This document shows positions 56,616 to 64,000 of a DNA stretch of 64,000 bases, piece by piece. Below the pieces are notes generated by a model. It did no database searches. It was given only the letters and a program-made list of their open reading frames with translations, and had not been told where the DNA came from. Positions within the stretch are counted from its first letter, which is position 1; every line of letters starts with the position of its first letter. The position numbers were made by a program, and so were the translations under genes. The stretch is from Sphingobium limneticum (GTDB taxonomy: Bacteria; Pseudomonadota; Alphaproteobacteria; Sphingomonadales; Sphingomonadaceae), in the NCBI RefSeq assembly GCF_008710155.1, contig NZ_VYPZ01000017.1:1-64000 (forward strand), given 5' to 3'.

Positions 56616-57649
56616 ATGCATACAAGACCGATCCGGATTTGCTTAGCGGGGTCTGGCGGAGGGCATGTCCGCCAGTTGCTCGATCTTGAACCCCTGTGGT
56701 CAGGCCGGGACTATTTTTTTGTGACCGAGAATACCGCACTCGGCAGATCGATTGCAGCTGCGCACGAGGCCTATCTCGTACCCCATGTCGCGCTGGGTCA
56801 GGCGAGGCTTGGCGCACCGTTCAGAATGATGGTCGCGGCGGCCAGAAATCTCGTGCGCTCGGCCATGGTTGTCTGGAGGAAGCGGCCCGATCTCGTCATC
56901 ACGACAGGTGCAGGATCCGTCTTCTTCATCGTATTATGGGCCAGACTTCTTGGAGCAAGGATCGTCGCGATCGACTCTTTCGCACGGTTCAAGGGCCCCT
57001 CGATGTTCGCGCGGATCGTCGGGCCGATCGCACATGTTCGCATCGCTCAATCACCTGAATCTGCAAAATTGTGGCAGAATGCGCTTTGTTTCGACCCGTT
57101 CCTCATTCTTAACGAGCCACGGCCGGAGAAAAAGCCGCTGCTCTTCGCGACGGTTGGCGCCACCCTGCCCTTCGACCGGCTGGCCGAAATGGTGGCGCGG
57201 GCCAAGGCTCGCGGCCTCATCCGGGAGGACGTTCTCATCCAGACAGGCGTCGGCGGCGTCCGTCCGGCGTCGAGACGGTCGAGACCATGCCGTTCGACGA
57301 GATGAAGCGCCAGCTCTGCGACGCGGATATCGTTGTCTGTCACGGCGGGACAGGATCTCTGGTTACTGCGCTGCGCCAGGGATGCCGGGTTATTTCCGTA
57401 CCGCGGCGGTTCGACCAGGGTGAGCATTATGACGATCACCAGCACGAGATAACGAGTGCGATGTCGATGCGCGGCCTTATCGCTACCGCCGAAACAGATG
57501 AGGAGTTCGCTGCCGCGCTAACCCTCGTCCGTTCACGCGACCCAATCCCGGCGACAACGGATCCGAGCGCGCTTATCGAATATCTGCGCGATTTTGTCGA
57601 CGATCTCGAAACCGGTGCGTTGCCGCCAGTCCAGCCCCTAGCAACATGA
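56616..57649 (+). pseudogene. Glucuronosyltransferase of PssDE/GelK type, frameshifted
   Basis: A GT-B enzyme related to Alg14/Alg13: the N-terminal part (ICLAGSGGGHVRQLLDL, VWRKRPDLVITTGAG) and the C-terminal part (LLFATVGATLPFDRL, then ADIVVCHGGTGSLVTALRQG and PRRFDQGEHYDDHQ) are fused, as in GelK/SpsK, which transfers GlcA from UDP-GlcA to the lipid-linked glucose. The first frame loses homology after LIQTGVGGVRP and stops at 57305. The second frame picks up as VETVETMPFDEMK from about 57272. One added base near 57265-57280 would restore a ~344-residue protein. The site lies in repetitive cgtc/gtcgagac sequence, so slippage or a sequencing error is possible. ATG 56616 is preferred over 56574. 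Confidence 0.8.
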
Positions 57650-58163
57650 ACGCTGCCCCTGTCAGTTCCAGCGAGGATCGCAACCAGGACGATGTCATGA
57701 CCGTAAGGCCGGGCACATGCAGAATGGTCGCGCTGCGCAGCAGGACAAACAGGGTCGTAATCAGCCCGCCGGCCGCCGCCAGACGCAGGGCCAGGTCACG
57801 CCCGCGCAGCAGCAGGGTCAGTTTCGAAACAAGCATGAGCAGGCCAGCTGAAATGATAAGCGCAAAGACAAGTTCAATGCCTTTCCGGTGCCCGGCCCAG
57901 CCATTCTGCTGTGCAACGACCCGGCCACATCTCAGGATCAGCGTCTGAAGATCCAATTGCTTGTTGAAAGCAAGTCCCAGCGCAAGACAAGTCAGCGCCG
58001 CCCAGAACAATGTCTGAGCCTGTCCCTTTCCTGATCTGGCAGCAACACACGCCAGGCCACTGGCCCCAAGATACAGCATGACAGCGACCCAGGGCAAAAG
58101 CCCCGGGTCGCCGCTCTGATCAGCCCAGCGCAGGATGGCCAGATCGTTGCAGAATGTCAGCAT
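57573..58163 (-). CDS. Hypothetical membrane protein (196 aa)
   Basis: I do not recognise the family. It has about five hydrophobic segments: LLPWVAVMLYLGASGLACVA, TLFWAALTCLALGLAF, LVFALIISAGLLMLVSKL, LAAAGGLITTLFVLL and ELTGAAFMLLGAGLAA, with a polar loop containing LDLQTLILRCGRVVAQQNGW. The C-terminus is basic and its last 77 bases overlap the convergent glucuronosyltransferase gene. It is 24 nt upstream of the stop side of the RTX beta-helix gene on the same strand, though that gene is transcribed towards it, so it would be downstream in any joint transcript. Confidence 0.6.
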   Translation of the reverse strand: MLTFCNDLAILRWADQSGDPGLLPWVAVMLYLGASGLACVAARSGKGQAQTLFWAALTCLALGLAFNKQLDLQTLILRCGRVVAQQNGWAGHRKGIELVFALIISAGLLMLVSKLTLLLRGRDLALRLAAAGGLITTLFVLLRSATILHVPGLTVMTSSWLRSSLELTGAAFMLLGAGLAATHRFRDRRQNRADIR

Positions 58164-58187
58164 GTAGCTTGAACGAACGCTGTGCGA

Positions 58188-60170
58188 TTAGAGAATGAAG
58201 TCGCTGGCGCGCAGCGTGTCGACGTCCTGGAGGACTATTGCAAAGTCTGCCACACCGTCGCCATTCACGTCGCCATAGACGTGCGCATCGCCGTCCACGA
58301 CGTCGTAACGCAACTGTCCGGCCGCCTTGGTGAATGCGTTTGAGCCAATGAACTTGAACGCGTCATTGGCTGCCGTGTTGCTGTTGGCATCAATGAGCGA
58401 AAGTCCGATCCTGTCCTTCTCGACCGAACTGAAATCGGTGATCAGCGTGCTGCTTGCCTGGTCCAGCGTACGGAAGTTGAACAGGTCCGAACCTGCTCCG
58501 CCGGTAAGGACATCATTTCCGGTGCCGCCTTCCAGAGTGTCGTTTCCGGCCCCTCCATCAAGATAGTCGTCACCAGCCCCCCCGGTCAGAATGTCATTGC
58601 CATCGCCGCCGTAGAGTTGGTCGTTGCCATCGCCGCCCTGGAGCCTGTCATCGCCGGCGCCCCCATAGATGATGTCGTCGCCGCCCTCGCCCTGGATCTG
58701 GTCGTCGCCATCATGGCCGTACAGGATGTCGGTCCCGGCCGAGCCGATGATCCGGTTATCCAGGCCGTTGCCTTCTCCCGTCAATCCGGCTTTCGCAATG
58801 CGCAAGGTCTCGACATTGTCGGCGAGCCTGTAGTCAATATAGGCGTAGACAGTATCACTGCCTCCACCGGCGGCCTCCACCACCTGGTCCCCGACCCCCT
58901 TCACATGATAGACGTCATTCCCGACGCCGCCGACCAGCTCGTTGTTTCCGCTGGCATGCCCATGCAATGTGTCGTTCCCTTCACCCGCCAGAAGGCGGCT
59001 GTCGCCGCTCCCTGTAGCCTTGAGGGTGTCATTCCCGTCCGTTCCCGTGATCTCGGTCGGAACCGGCTTGGCTACGGCCACCGGGGGCGCAGTGACGAGC
59101 GACGGCCTGTTGCCCGACAGGATGCCGGCAAGATCGAGCACCTCGGTCAGCAGGCTTCCCAGCCCCGAAATCAGGCTTGCATGCGATGCGAGCCACTGGC
59201 CAAGGACAGCTTCGCCCCCGTCGCCAGGCGTCGCCACCGTCTTGTTGTTCGTGCTTGTCAGATCCGTGTTGGATTTCTGGAAGTTATAGGTTGTCGCGAT
59301 ATTGTTCGATGCCACGGCGTCGCTTGCGCTGGCAATGTAGATCCACGATTTCTGGCCAGGCAGCGCCACGACGGTATTGCCTTTCAGGTCGAGGCCCTCG
59401 ACATGACCGATCGCGATGCCGTTATACATTCCACCCAGCACCAGGTTGCCGGTGATCGAAACATCCTGATAGGGCAAGGTACCGACCTGATCGCGCATGA
59501 AGATGCCCTGAACAGCTGCGCCCGATCCTCGCGTGATGATGTTGTTTGATATGACGATGTCGCTCGCCGAACTCGTCGTCCCGGTCGTCCAGAGCTGGAT
59601 TCCGTCCGGATGGTCTCCGCTGAACGGCGCGAAATCCGTCATGTAGTTGCCCGATATCGTCAGACCGGACGTCCCGCCACTCCGTACGCCATCGGTTCGG
59701 ATGTCATGGAAATAGTTCTCCGTGATGCTCACATTCTTGCTGTCAAGCACGGATACGCCGTGCCAGAGATGACTGAACTCGGAGTTGGTGACCGAAACGT
59801 CGCTGCTTCCGCGAATCATGAACGGAGAAGACTTGTAGCCCGCAGTTCCAGCAGGACCACTGACGTCGACCGACGAGAAATGAATATCCGACGAATTGGT
59901 GACATTGAACGTGTACATTCTATCCGTATTTGGCGGAGAGAATTTCAAATTGTCGAAAGACAGCCCCTGACTGTTCTTGAGAGTAAGATCAAGAAGTTTC
60001 GCGGGCGAATTACCATTCGCTGAAGCAATGGTGACATTGCCGTCAATCTTTATGTTTGACAGATTGACAGACTTATAATCGCCCTCCTTGAGTAAAACTA
60101 CATCTCCGTCTTTGGCTGTTTTTACGGCAGAAATCAGTTCGGCAGTACTGCCGACATATATTTGGGACAT
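58188..60170 (-). CDS. Right-handed beta-helix RTX protein (GelR/SpsR-like, putative lyase or epimerase)
   Basis: A 660-residue T1SS-type protein. Residues ~1-300 form a parallel beta-helix (repeated coils such as SSDVSVTNSEFSHLWHGVSV and GLTISGNYMTDFAPFSGDHP) resembling AlgE-type epimerases and PL6-like lyases, with the conserved GDHPDGIQLW stretch as probable active-site face. A linker of ~50 residues leads to about ten RTX nonapeptides (GGDGNDQLY pattern) at ~385-590 and a serralysin-like C-terminal domain ending RASDFIL, a typical T1SS tail. The sphingan homologues are thought to modify or cut the polymer. The ATG at 60170 follows ggggtgagcgcg; earlier in-frame ATGs (60194, 60215) are less likely. 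Confidence 0.85.
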   Translation of the reverse strand: MSQIYVGSTAELISAVKTAKDGDVVLLKEGDYKSVNLSNIKIDGNVTIASANGNSPAKLLDLTLKNSQGLSFDNLKFSPPNTDRMYTFNVTNSSDIHFSSVDVSGPAGTAGYKSSPFMIRGSSDVSVTNSEFSHLWHGVSVLDSKNVSITENYFHDIRTDGVRSGGTSGLTISGNYMTDFAPFSGDHPDGIQLWTTGTTSSASDIVISNNIITRGSGAAVQGIFMRDQVGTLPYQDVSITGNLVLGGMYNGIAIGHVEGLDLKGNTVVALPGQKSWIYIASASDAVASNNIATTYNFQKSNTDLTSTNNKTVATPGDGGEAVLGQWLASHASLISGLGSLLTEVLDLAGILSGNRPSLVTAPPVAVAKPVPTEITGTDGNDTLKATGSGDSRLLAGEGNDTLHGHASGNNELVGGVGNDVYHVKGVGDQVVEAAGGGSDTVYAYIDYRLADNVETLRIAKAGLTGEGNGLDNRIIGSAGTDILYGHDGDDQIQGEGGDDIIYGGAGDDRLQGGDGNDQLYGGDGNDILTGGAGDDYLDGGAGNDTLEGGTGNDVLTGGAGSDLFNFRTLDQASSTLITDFSSVEKDRIGLSLIDANSNTAANDAFKFIGSNAFTKAAGQLRYDVVDGDAHVYGDVNGDGVADFAIVLQDVDTLRASDFIL

Positions 60171-60608
60171 CGCGCTCACCCCCGACTTCGACATCAGAAA
60201 ATATTTCTGTGTCATATTCTGCGGCTTCTCTACGGTGCAGGCCTTGAAGTAAGGTGTGATAGTTTGGTGACCCGGGGGTTAACCTCAATTTCCAAACTAC
60301 TCTCGAAGACCAAAGGCGCGAAAACGGATAGTCGATGCGCGAGATAACGCACGCTTCTCCGACTCGGTCATCAAGAATGTCACGCCGCTCGACGGCCTGC
60401 ATGAGTCGCGTTGGCGAAACTTACCCGAGACGGCAACGAGATTGCGCCAAAATGGCACAGACGAGCGTCAGATAGCCAACTCACAAATGACCCCAATCCC
60501 TCTCCATCGCGGTCCGCGCGCTCGGATTCCCGCCATTTTCAAGCCGGTCGGACGGAGCCTGAAGACAAAAATGCGAGTATCATGAGGAACATATTGATTA
60601 ATAAATCA
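60171..60608. other. Divergent intergenic region between two RTX genes
   Basis: About 440 bases between divergent RTX genes. A 74-codon frame at 60411-60635 has no domain and its end overlaps the promoter of the small RTX gene, so I do not call it. The last ~60 bases are AT-rich. Confidence 0.45.
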
Positions 60609-60636
60609 TTTACACTTAGGACACGTCATATATAAG
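60609..60636 (+). promoter_or_regulatory. Sigma-70-like promoter of the small RTX gene
   Basis: TTTACA at 60609-60614 and TATAAG at 60631-60636, 16 nt apart, in a locally AT-rich stretch. This would give a leader of about 45 nt before the GAGGA ribosome site (60675-60679) and the ATG at 60687. Confidence 0.5.
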
Positions 60637-60686
60637 ATCCACTCGGGTTCGCTTGTTCAAGCATCAAATTTCATGAGGATTGGTCA

Positions 60687-61208
60687 ATGTCTCAAAACTA
60701 CGTTGGTGGAAACGCGGGCGATAACGATATTCAGTCGTCGGGTCGGGCTGGCACTATCCTGAATGGTCAGGCGGGCGACGATATTCTTCGCGGCAGCCGC
60801 GGGGATGACATTCTGACTGGCGGCTCGGGCAATGACCAGCTCTGGGGCGGCGATGGCGCGGACCAGTTCCGTTTCTTCGGTAACAATATCGGTGGCGCTT
60901 CGGATACTGACAAGATCTATGATCTGGACTTCAGCGAAGGCGACACGCTGGTCTTCGGCAACTATGGCTCGCTGCAGTTCTCCGACGCTGCCGGCATCAA
61001 TGCCTTCAACGGCGGTGCTGCTGCTCAGGTGTCGTCCTGGGCAGGCCTGGTTCACCTGGTCGAGGCTTCGGACCTCGCTTCGGTGTCGCGCAAGGGCCAG
61101 ACCGACGTCCTTATCCTGACGCTGGACAATGGCGACGGCCAGATCCAGAACATCCACATCACGGGCGGCTGGGCTGCGTATTCGGCTGCCGCGACCGTCG
61201 ACGTCTGA
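60687..61208 (+). CDS. Small RTX protein: repeats plus shared C-terminal secretion module (173 aa)
   Basis: A compact protein made of a short N-terminus (MSQNYVGGNAGDND), four to five RTX nonapeptide-like repeats (residues ~24-57; GDDILTGGSGNDQLWGG) and a ~115-residue module (ADQFRFFGNNIGGASDTDKI...). That module aligns with the end of the metalloprotease encoded at 2562-5279, from QLWGG on. It has no catalytic domain. Own promoter, GAGGA seven bases before the ATG and a strong terminator indicate a monocistronic, probably highly expressed gene, and codons are strongly GC-biased. A surface or EPS-associated calcium-binding structural protein exported by T1SS is the most economical reading. 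Confidence 0.85.
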   Translation: MSQNYVGGNAGDNDIQSSGRAGTILNGQAGDDILRGSRGDDILTGGSGNDQLWGGDGADQFRFFGNNIGGASDTDKIYDLDFSEGDTLVFGNYGSLQFSDAAGINAFNGGAAAQVSSWAGLVHLVEASDLASVSRKGQTDVLILTLDNGDGQIQNIHITGGWAAYSAAATVDV

Positions 61209-61232
61209 TTGTAGGACAAGACACGCTCAAGT

Positions 61233-61269
61233 ATAAAAATGGCGCGGGAGCTTCCCGCGCCATTTTTAT
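61233..61269. terminator. Strong bidirectional intrinsic terminator
   Basis: A perfect 17-bp stem (core AATGGCGCGGGA / TCCCGCGCCATT, flanked by A-run and T-run) around a 3-base loop GCT. T-runs occur on both strands, so it can end the small RTX gene and the convergent GT2 gene. Confidence 0.93.
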
Positions 61270-61302
61270 GGTCCCTTGAGATCCGAACCGATCAGCAGGC
61301 GT

Positions 61303-62376
61303 TCAGAACGCCAGCGTCTCCTCGGGTCCCGGTCCATCCGGAAGGCCGCTGGTAATTTCCTCATCCATTGCTGCGAGCTGGCCAAGTACCGCCATTGATC
61401 GCGTGGCGATCCAGGGCCCATCGATTTCATCCGCTTCAAACGAAGCAAAGCTTCTTGCCGAACTTGCCGGATAGCGCGCCCTTCCTCGCACGGTACGGAT
61501 GATTTCCGTCTTGAGGCTTCGTGCGGCGCCGCCGCGGTCATGCTTCATGGCGGAACCCAGGTTTCGAATGGTGCCAACAGCGTTCATTTTGCCGAAACTG
61601 TTTCTTGCCCATTCCACATGGAGCCGCGACAATTGCTGCTGAATTACAGGAGAGGCGGTACCTTCGATCTGCGAAGCGACAATTTTGAACATCGCTATGT
61701 GAGATCTGATCATGCGCTCGACATGAGACGACATCGCACCAGGAGTTCGGCGATAACCCGTCAGAAAGGCCGGCACGCAGGCAAATCTTGCGCGCCGCGC
61801 CAGCTGGAGCTGCAGAAGATAGTCCTCGCATCCCTGCAATCCCTCGTCACGAAGGAAAGGTTCATAGGCAAGCGATCCAAGATGCTCGCGCCGGATGAGC
61901 GGCGTGCTGCCGTTTGAGATGAAATTCCATGCAAGGTGGCGATGAAAGACCTGTCCTTCGACCATCGGGCGTGGCGATCCCGGGATCACCATATCATCCT
62001 GATCGATGCGCCGGAACCAGTTGTAGACCAATCCTACATCCCGTGATTGCTCCTCCAGGCAGCGGGTCTGGCGGAGAAGCTTTTCGGGGTGCCACAGGTC
62101 ATCGGCATCAAGCGGAGCGATGAGGTCACCTCTGGCCTGATCAAGCGCCAGATTCCGAGCACGGGCAACGCCGCCATTGGACTGGGTGAGCAGGATGATG
62201 CGTCGGTCGCGATCGGCGATCTGCGCTACGATATCGGCCGTGCGATCGCTCGAGCCATCGTCAACAACAATGATCTCGAACTCTACCCCGCCCTGCTGCT
62301 GCGCGGAAGCCAGCGTGCGCGCGATCGTCTGTTCTGCGTTGAAGGCAGGTATGATGATTGATATGAAATGAGCCAT
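61303..62376 (-). CDS. Family 2 glycosyltransferase
   Basis: A 357-residue GT-A enzyme: ISIIIPAFNAEQTIARTL, IIVVDDGSSDRTADIV, NGGVARARNLALDQARGDL and the metal site PLDADDLWHPEKLL. It is paralogous to the protein encoded at 30477-31493 in the downstream acceptor region (NFISNGSTPLIRREHLG, GLQGCEDYLLQLQLARRA). The extra C-terminal ~90 residues are basic, then acidic, and not conserved. It is monocistronic, divergent from the GT4 gene, with 102 nt between the start codons. The donor sugar is unknown. Confidence 0.9.
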   Translation of the reverse strand: MAHFISIIIPAFNAEQTIARTLASAQQQGGVEFEIIVVDDGSSDRTADIVAQIADRDRRIILLTQSNGGVARARNLALDQARGDLIAPLDADDLWHPEKLLRQTRCLEEQSRDVGLVYNWFRRIDQDDMVIPGSPRPMVEGQVFHRHLAWNFISNGSTPLIRREHLGSLAYEPFLRDEGLQGCEDYLLQLQLARRARFACVPAFLTGYRRTPGAMSSHVERMIRSHIAMFKIVASQIEGTASPVIQQQLSRLHVEWARNSFGKMNAVGTIRNLGSAMKHDRGGAARSLKTEIIRTVRGRARYPASSARSFASFEADEIDGPWIATRSMAVLGQLAAMDEEITSGLPDGPGPEETLAF

Positions 62377-62478
62377 TGTCTATGCTGTCGAAGCCCGCCT
62401 CTATTCGACATAAATCAGTCGTTATTCGTCCCTTGACCTGCCGCATAGTCTGCGGCCAGCCGATAAGGAAAGTCAAGT

Positions 62479-63609
62479 TTGCGCCTTGGTTACATCTCGA
62501 TTGCAAGCCCGTTCGACCGCGCATCCTGGAGCGGCGTACCCTGGTATAGCTATAATGAGGTAAAGAAGCGGTTTCCCGATACGCATGTAATCGACACCCC
62601 GCGCCTGGACAAGCTGGTTACACGGCTGGCCCCGCTGGCACGAGCCGGCATATTGGTCAGTCGCGAACCTATCCTGGCCAGGGCATTCAGCACCTACGTC
62701 GATAAGCAGCTGGAAAAAATCAGACCCGACGCGATCGTTGCCATCGGTGCTGCGCACAAACTTGCCTATATCAACAAGAAATGGCCGATGGTCTATGTGG
62801 CAGACGCGCTCTTCGACACGATCATAAACTATTACGACCAGTATCGCGGCCTCAATGAACGCACGCGCCGGGTCGGCAACATCATGCAGCGCGAGCTCGT
62901 GGACAGATGCGACATATTGATGATGACGTCGCAATGGGCGGCGGACGCTGCCGCAGCCGATTATGGGATAGCAGCTGAAAGATTGTTGCCAACACCCTAT
63001 GGAGCCAATCTGGAATCCGACCCGGGGTTCAAGCCGCCCTCGCCTGGAGGGGTGCTGCGGCTGCTGTTCGCCGGCTATGCCTGGGAACGGAAAGGCGGTC
63101 CCCTTGCTCTTGAGATATGGAAAGCGGTGCGCGCGCGACTGCCTGATGCCGAACTGCATATCATAGGCTGCAGGCCCCCGGCAGCGACGGGTCTGGAGGG
63201 CGTGCATATCCATGGTCTGCTGCGTAAATCCGTTCCGGATGAATATGCCAGGTTTGTCCAGCTCTTTGCCGCATCATCGTTTTTCTTGATGCCAAGCCGC
63301 CAGGAAGCCTTCGGACTGGTCTTTGGCGAGACGGCAGCCTTCGGACGGCCAGCCGTCGCCATGGCGACTGGAGGCGTACCTACGGTCGTGCAGGACGGAC
63401 GGACCGGGCTTCTGATGCAACCCGATGCGAGCGCCGCGACATATGCGGACCGGATCCTGTCTGTATGGTCTGATCCAGCAGGCTATTCTTCCCTTTGCCG
63501 GGCAGCAAGGCGCGATTTTGAGCAGCGGCTGAATTGGGATGCATGGGGACAGCGCCTCGAAATCGCGCTCGAGCAAGTGACTCGATCGTCAGGCGTAGAA
63601 CAATGGTGA
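62479..63609 (+). CDS. Family 4 glycosyltransferase (GT-B)
   Basis: A 376-residue retaining GT-B enzyme. The TTG start has AAGGAAAG seven bases upstream and gives MRLGYISIASPFDRASWSG. The N-terminal domain has VYVADALFDTIINYYDQY and SQWAADAAAADYGI. The C-terminal domain has LLFAGYAWERKGGPLALE, AELHIIGC, and the donor-binding EX7E motif EAFGLVFGE with the following AVAMATGGVPTVVQDGRTGLL. It lies at the right end of the EPS region, so its partner genes may be outside the window. The sugar transferred is unknown. Confidence 0.9.
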   Translation: MRLGYISIASPFDRASWSGVPWYSYNEVKKRFPDTHVIDTPRLDKLVTRLAPLARAGILVSREPILARAFSTYVDKQLEKIRPDAIVAIGAAHKLAYINKKWPMVYVADALFDTIINYYDQYRGLNERTRRVGNIMQRELVDRCDILMMTSQWAADAAAADYGIAAERLLPTPYGANLESDPGFKPPSPGGVLRLLFAGYAWERKGGPLALEIWKAVRARLPDAELHIIGCRPPAATGLEGVHIHGLLRKSVPDEYARFVQLFAASSFFLMPSRQEAFGLVFGETAAFGRPAVAMATGGVPTVVQDGRTGLLMQPDASAATYADRILSVWSDPAGYSSLCRAARRDFEQRLNWDAWGQRLEIALEQVTRSSGVEQW

Positions 63610-64000
63610 TTGCGTCCGAGAGGGCTTTTGGCAGAGCGCGCACAGCCCCCTCCAGTGCCATCCATCAGACGACAGCTTGACAGCCCGCGGTATTCGCAAT
63701 GCCAGGACATGCAGTCGGTCGCCGGTTCTGCAGCTCAGAACGGCATCCTCTTGCCCAGGTCCGCCAGAATCAAGGCAGCAACTCGGTAAGGCGCGGCCTC
63801 GCGGCATTCCACGCACGGCTTCCATCTGGCATTGCGGTTATTCCATATCCCATCACGCGGTCGACCGGAGCATCGCTACGGGCAACCGCCTCATAAGCGC
63901 GCTCGCCCCTACTGCTCCCTTGATCGGTTCAATGACAGATCGTGACTTGCCCCCGCTCCTTCGTCCCTGCCGTTCTGTCCGCCAGCGCGCTACTTCCTGC
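63610..64000. other. No gene recognised at right edge
   Basis: About 390 bases after the GT4 gene. Short arginine/serine-rich frames on both strands have no domain or ribosome site. I see no RNA gene, terminator or repeat. Confidence 0.4.

Noticed and set aside
58617-59549. 310-codon plus-strand frame
   Set aside because: Antisense of RTX repeats, where the GGxGxD codon pattern gives long open frames on the other strand.
60411-60635. 74-codon frame containing TRDGNEI, a string also seen in the Wza-like protein
   Set aside because: Similarity is limited to seven residues, and the frame overlaps the promoter of the small RTX gene; chance.

Overview
The window is GC-rich, gene-dense alphaproteobacterial DNA. 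Its content and gene order point to a sphingomonad (Sphingomonas/Sphingobium type). It carries an exopolysaccharide (EPS) region related to the sphingan (gellan/welan type) loci: a WcaJ/GelB-like phosphoglycosyltransferase, an outer-membrane barrel, Wza-, Wzz- and tyrosine-kinase-like proteins in the order of gelF-gelD-gelC-gelE, a dTDP-rhamnose operon, a PssDE/GelK-like glucuronosyltransferase, an RTX beta-helix protein like GelR/SpsR, and type I secretion (T1SS) genes. The genus is inferred from gene content only.

Layout. 0.3-5.3 kb: ugd (UDP-glucuronate) and a large secreted serralysin-type RTX metalloprotease. 5.3-11.5 kb: sparse DNA with a complete IS21-family element (6373-8995) inserted at the start codon of a DUF6894-type gene, plus a PilZ protein. 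11.5-14 kb: a Tat-linked GMC sugar dehydrogenase pair. 14.2-22.2 kb: phosphoglycosyltransferase, TolC, an acyltransferase, and a T1SS ABC/HlyD pair whose ATPase has lost its H-loop histidine. 22.7-33.3 kb: an acyl carrier protein and NodE-like ketosynthase, a membrane acyltransferase, a GH128-like hydrolase on the other strand, then a tightly coupled operon of a glycosyltransferase (GT), a 1017-residue GT2/NodS-like methyltransferase/NodB-like deacetylase fusion, another GT, and an MsbA-like exporter. 33.3-41.2 kb: two GT2s, three hexapeptide acetyltransferases, a TTG-started AAA ATPase, UDP-xylose synthase and a Wzy-like polymerase. 41.2-43 kb: a canonical T1SS ABC protein. 43.2-49.3 kb: rmlCBDA, with rmlB split by a second IS21-family element. 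49.6-56.3 kb: export and copolymerase genes, an F420-hydrogenase-beta-like Fe-S protein and a pyruvyltransferase. 56.6-63.6 kb: a frameshifted glucuronosyltransferase, two RTX proteins and two more GTs.

How it fits together. Ugd, UXS and RmlABCD would supply UDP-GlcA, UDP-Xyl and dTDP-Rha. The phosphoglycosyltransferase loads the first sugar on undecaprenyl phosphate, and the GTs extend it. Acetyl, pyruvyl and possibly methyl or acyl groups decorate it. Wzy, Wzz, the kinase homologue, Wza and the barrel would polymerise and export it. No Wzx flippase is visible here, so the MsbA-like ABC protein is a candidate for that step. The T1SS parts plausibly export the three RTX proteins.

The two most striking points are: (1) a cassette with the parts list of Nod-factor tailoring (NodF/NodE-like pair, acyltransferase, and NodS- and NodB-like domains fused to a GT2) inside an EPS locus, with no recognisable NodA or membrane NodC; and (2) damage in the polymer genes, namely an IS in rmlB, no normal start codon for full-length rmlC, and a frameshift in the glucuronosyltransferase. 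As sequenced, the rhamnose/glucuronate-containing polymer may not be made from this locus.
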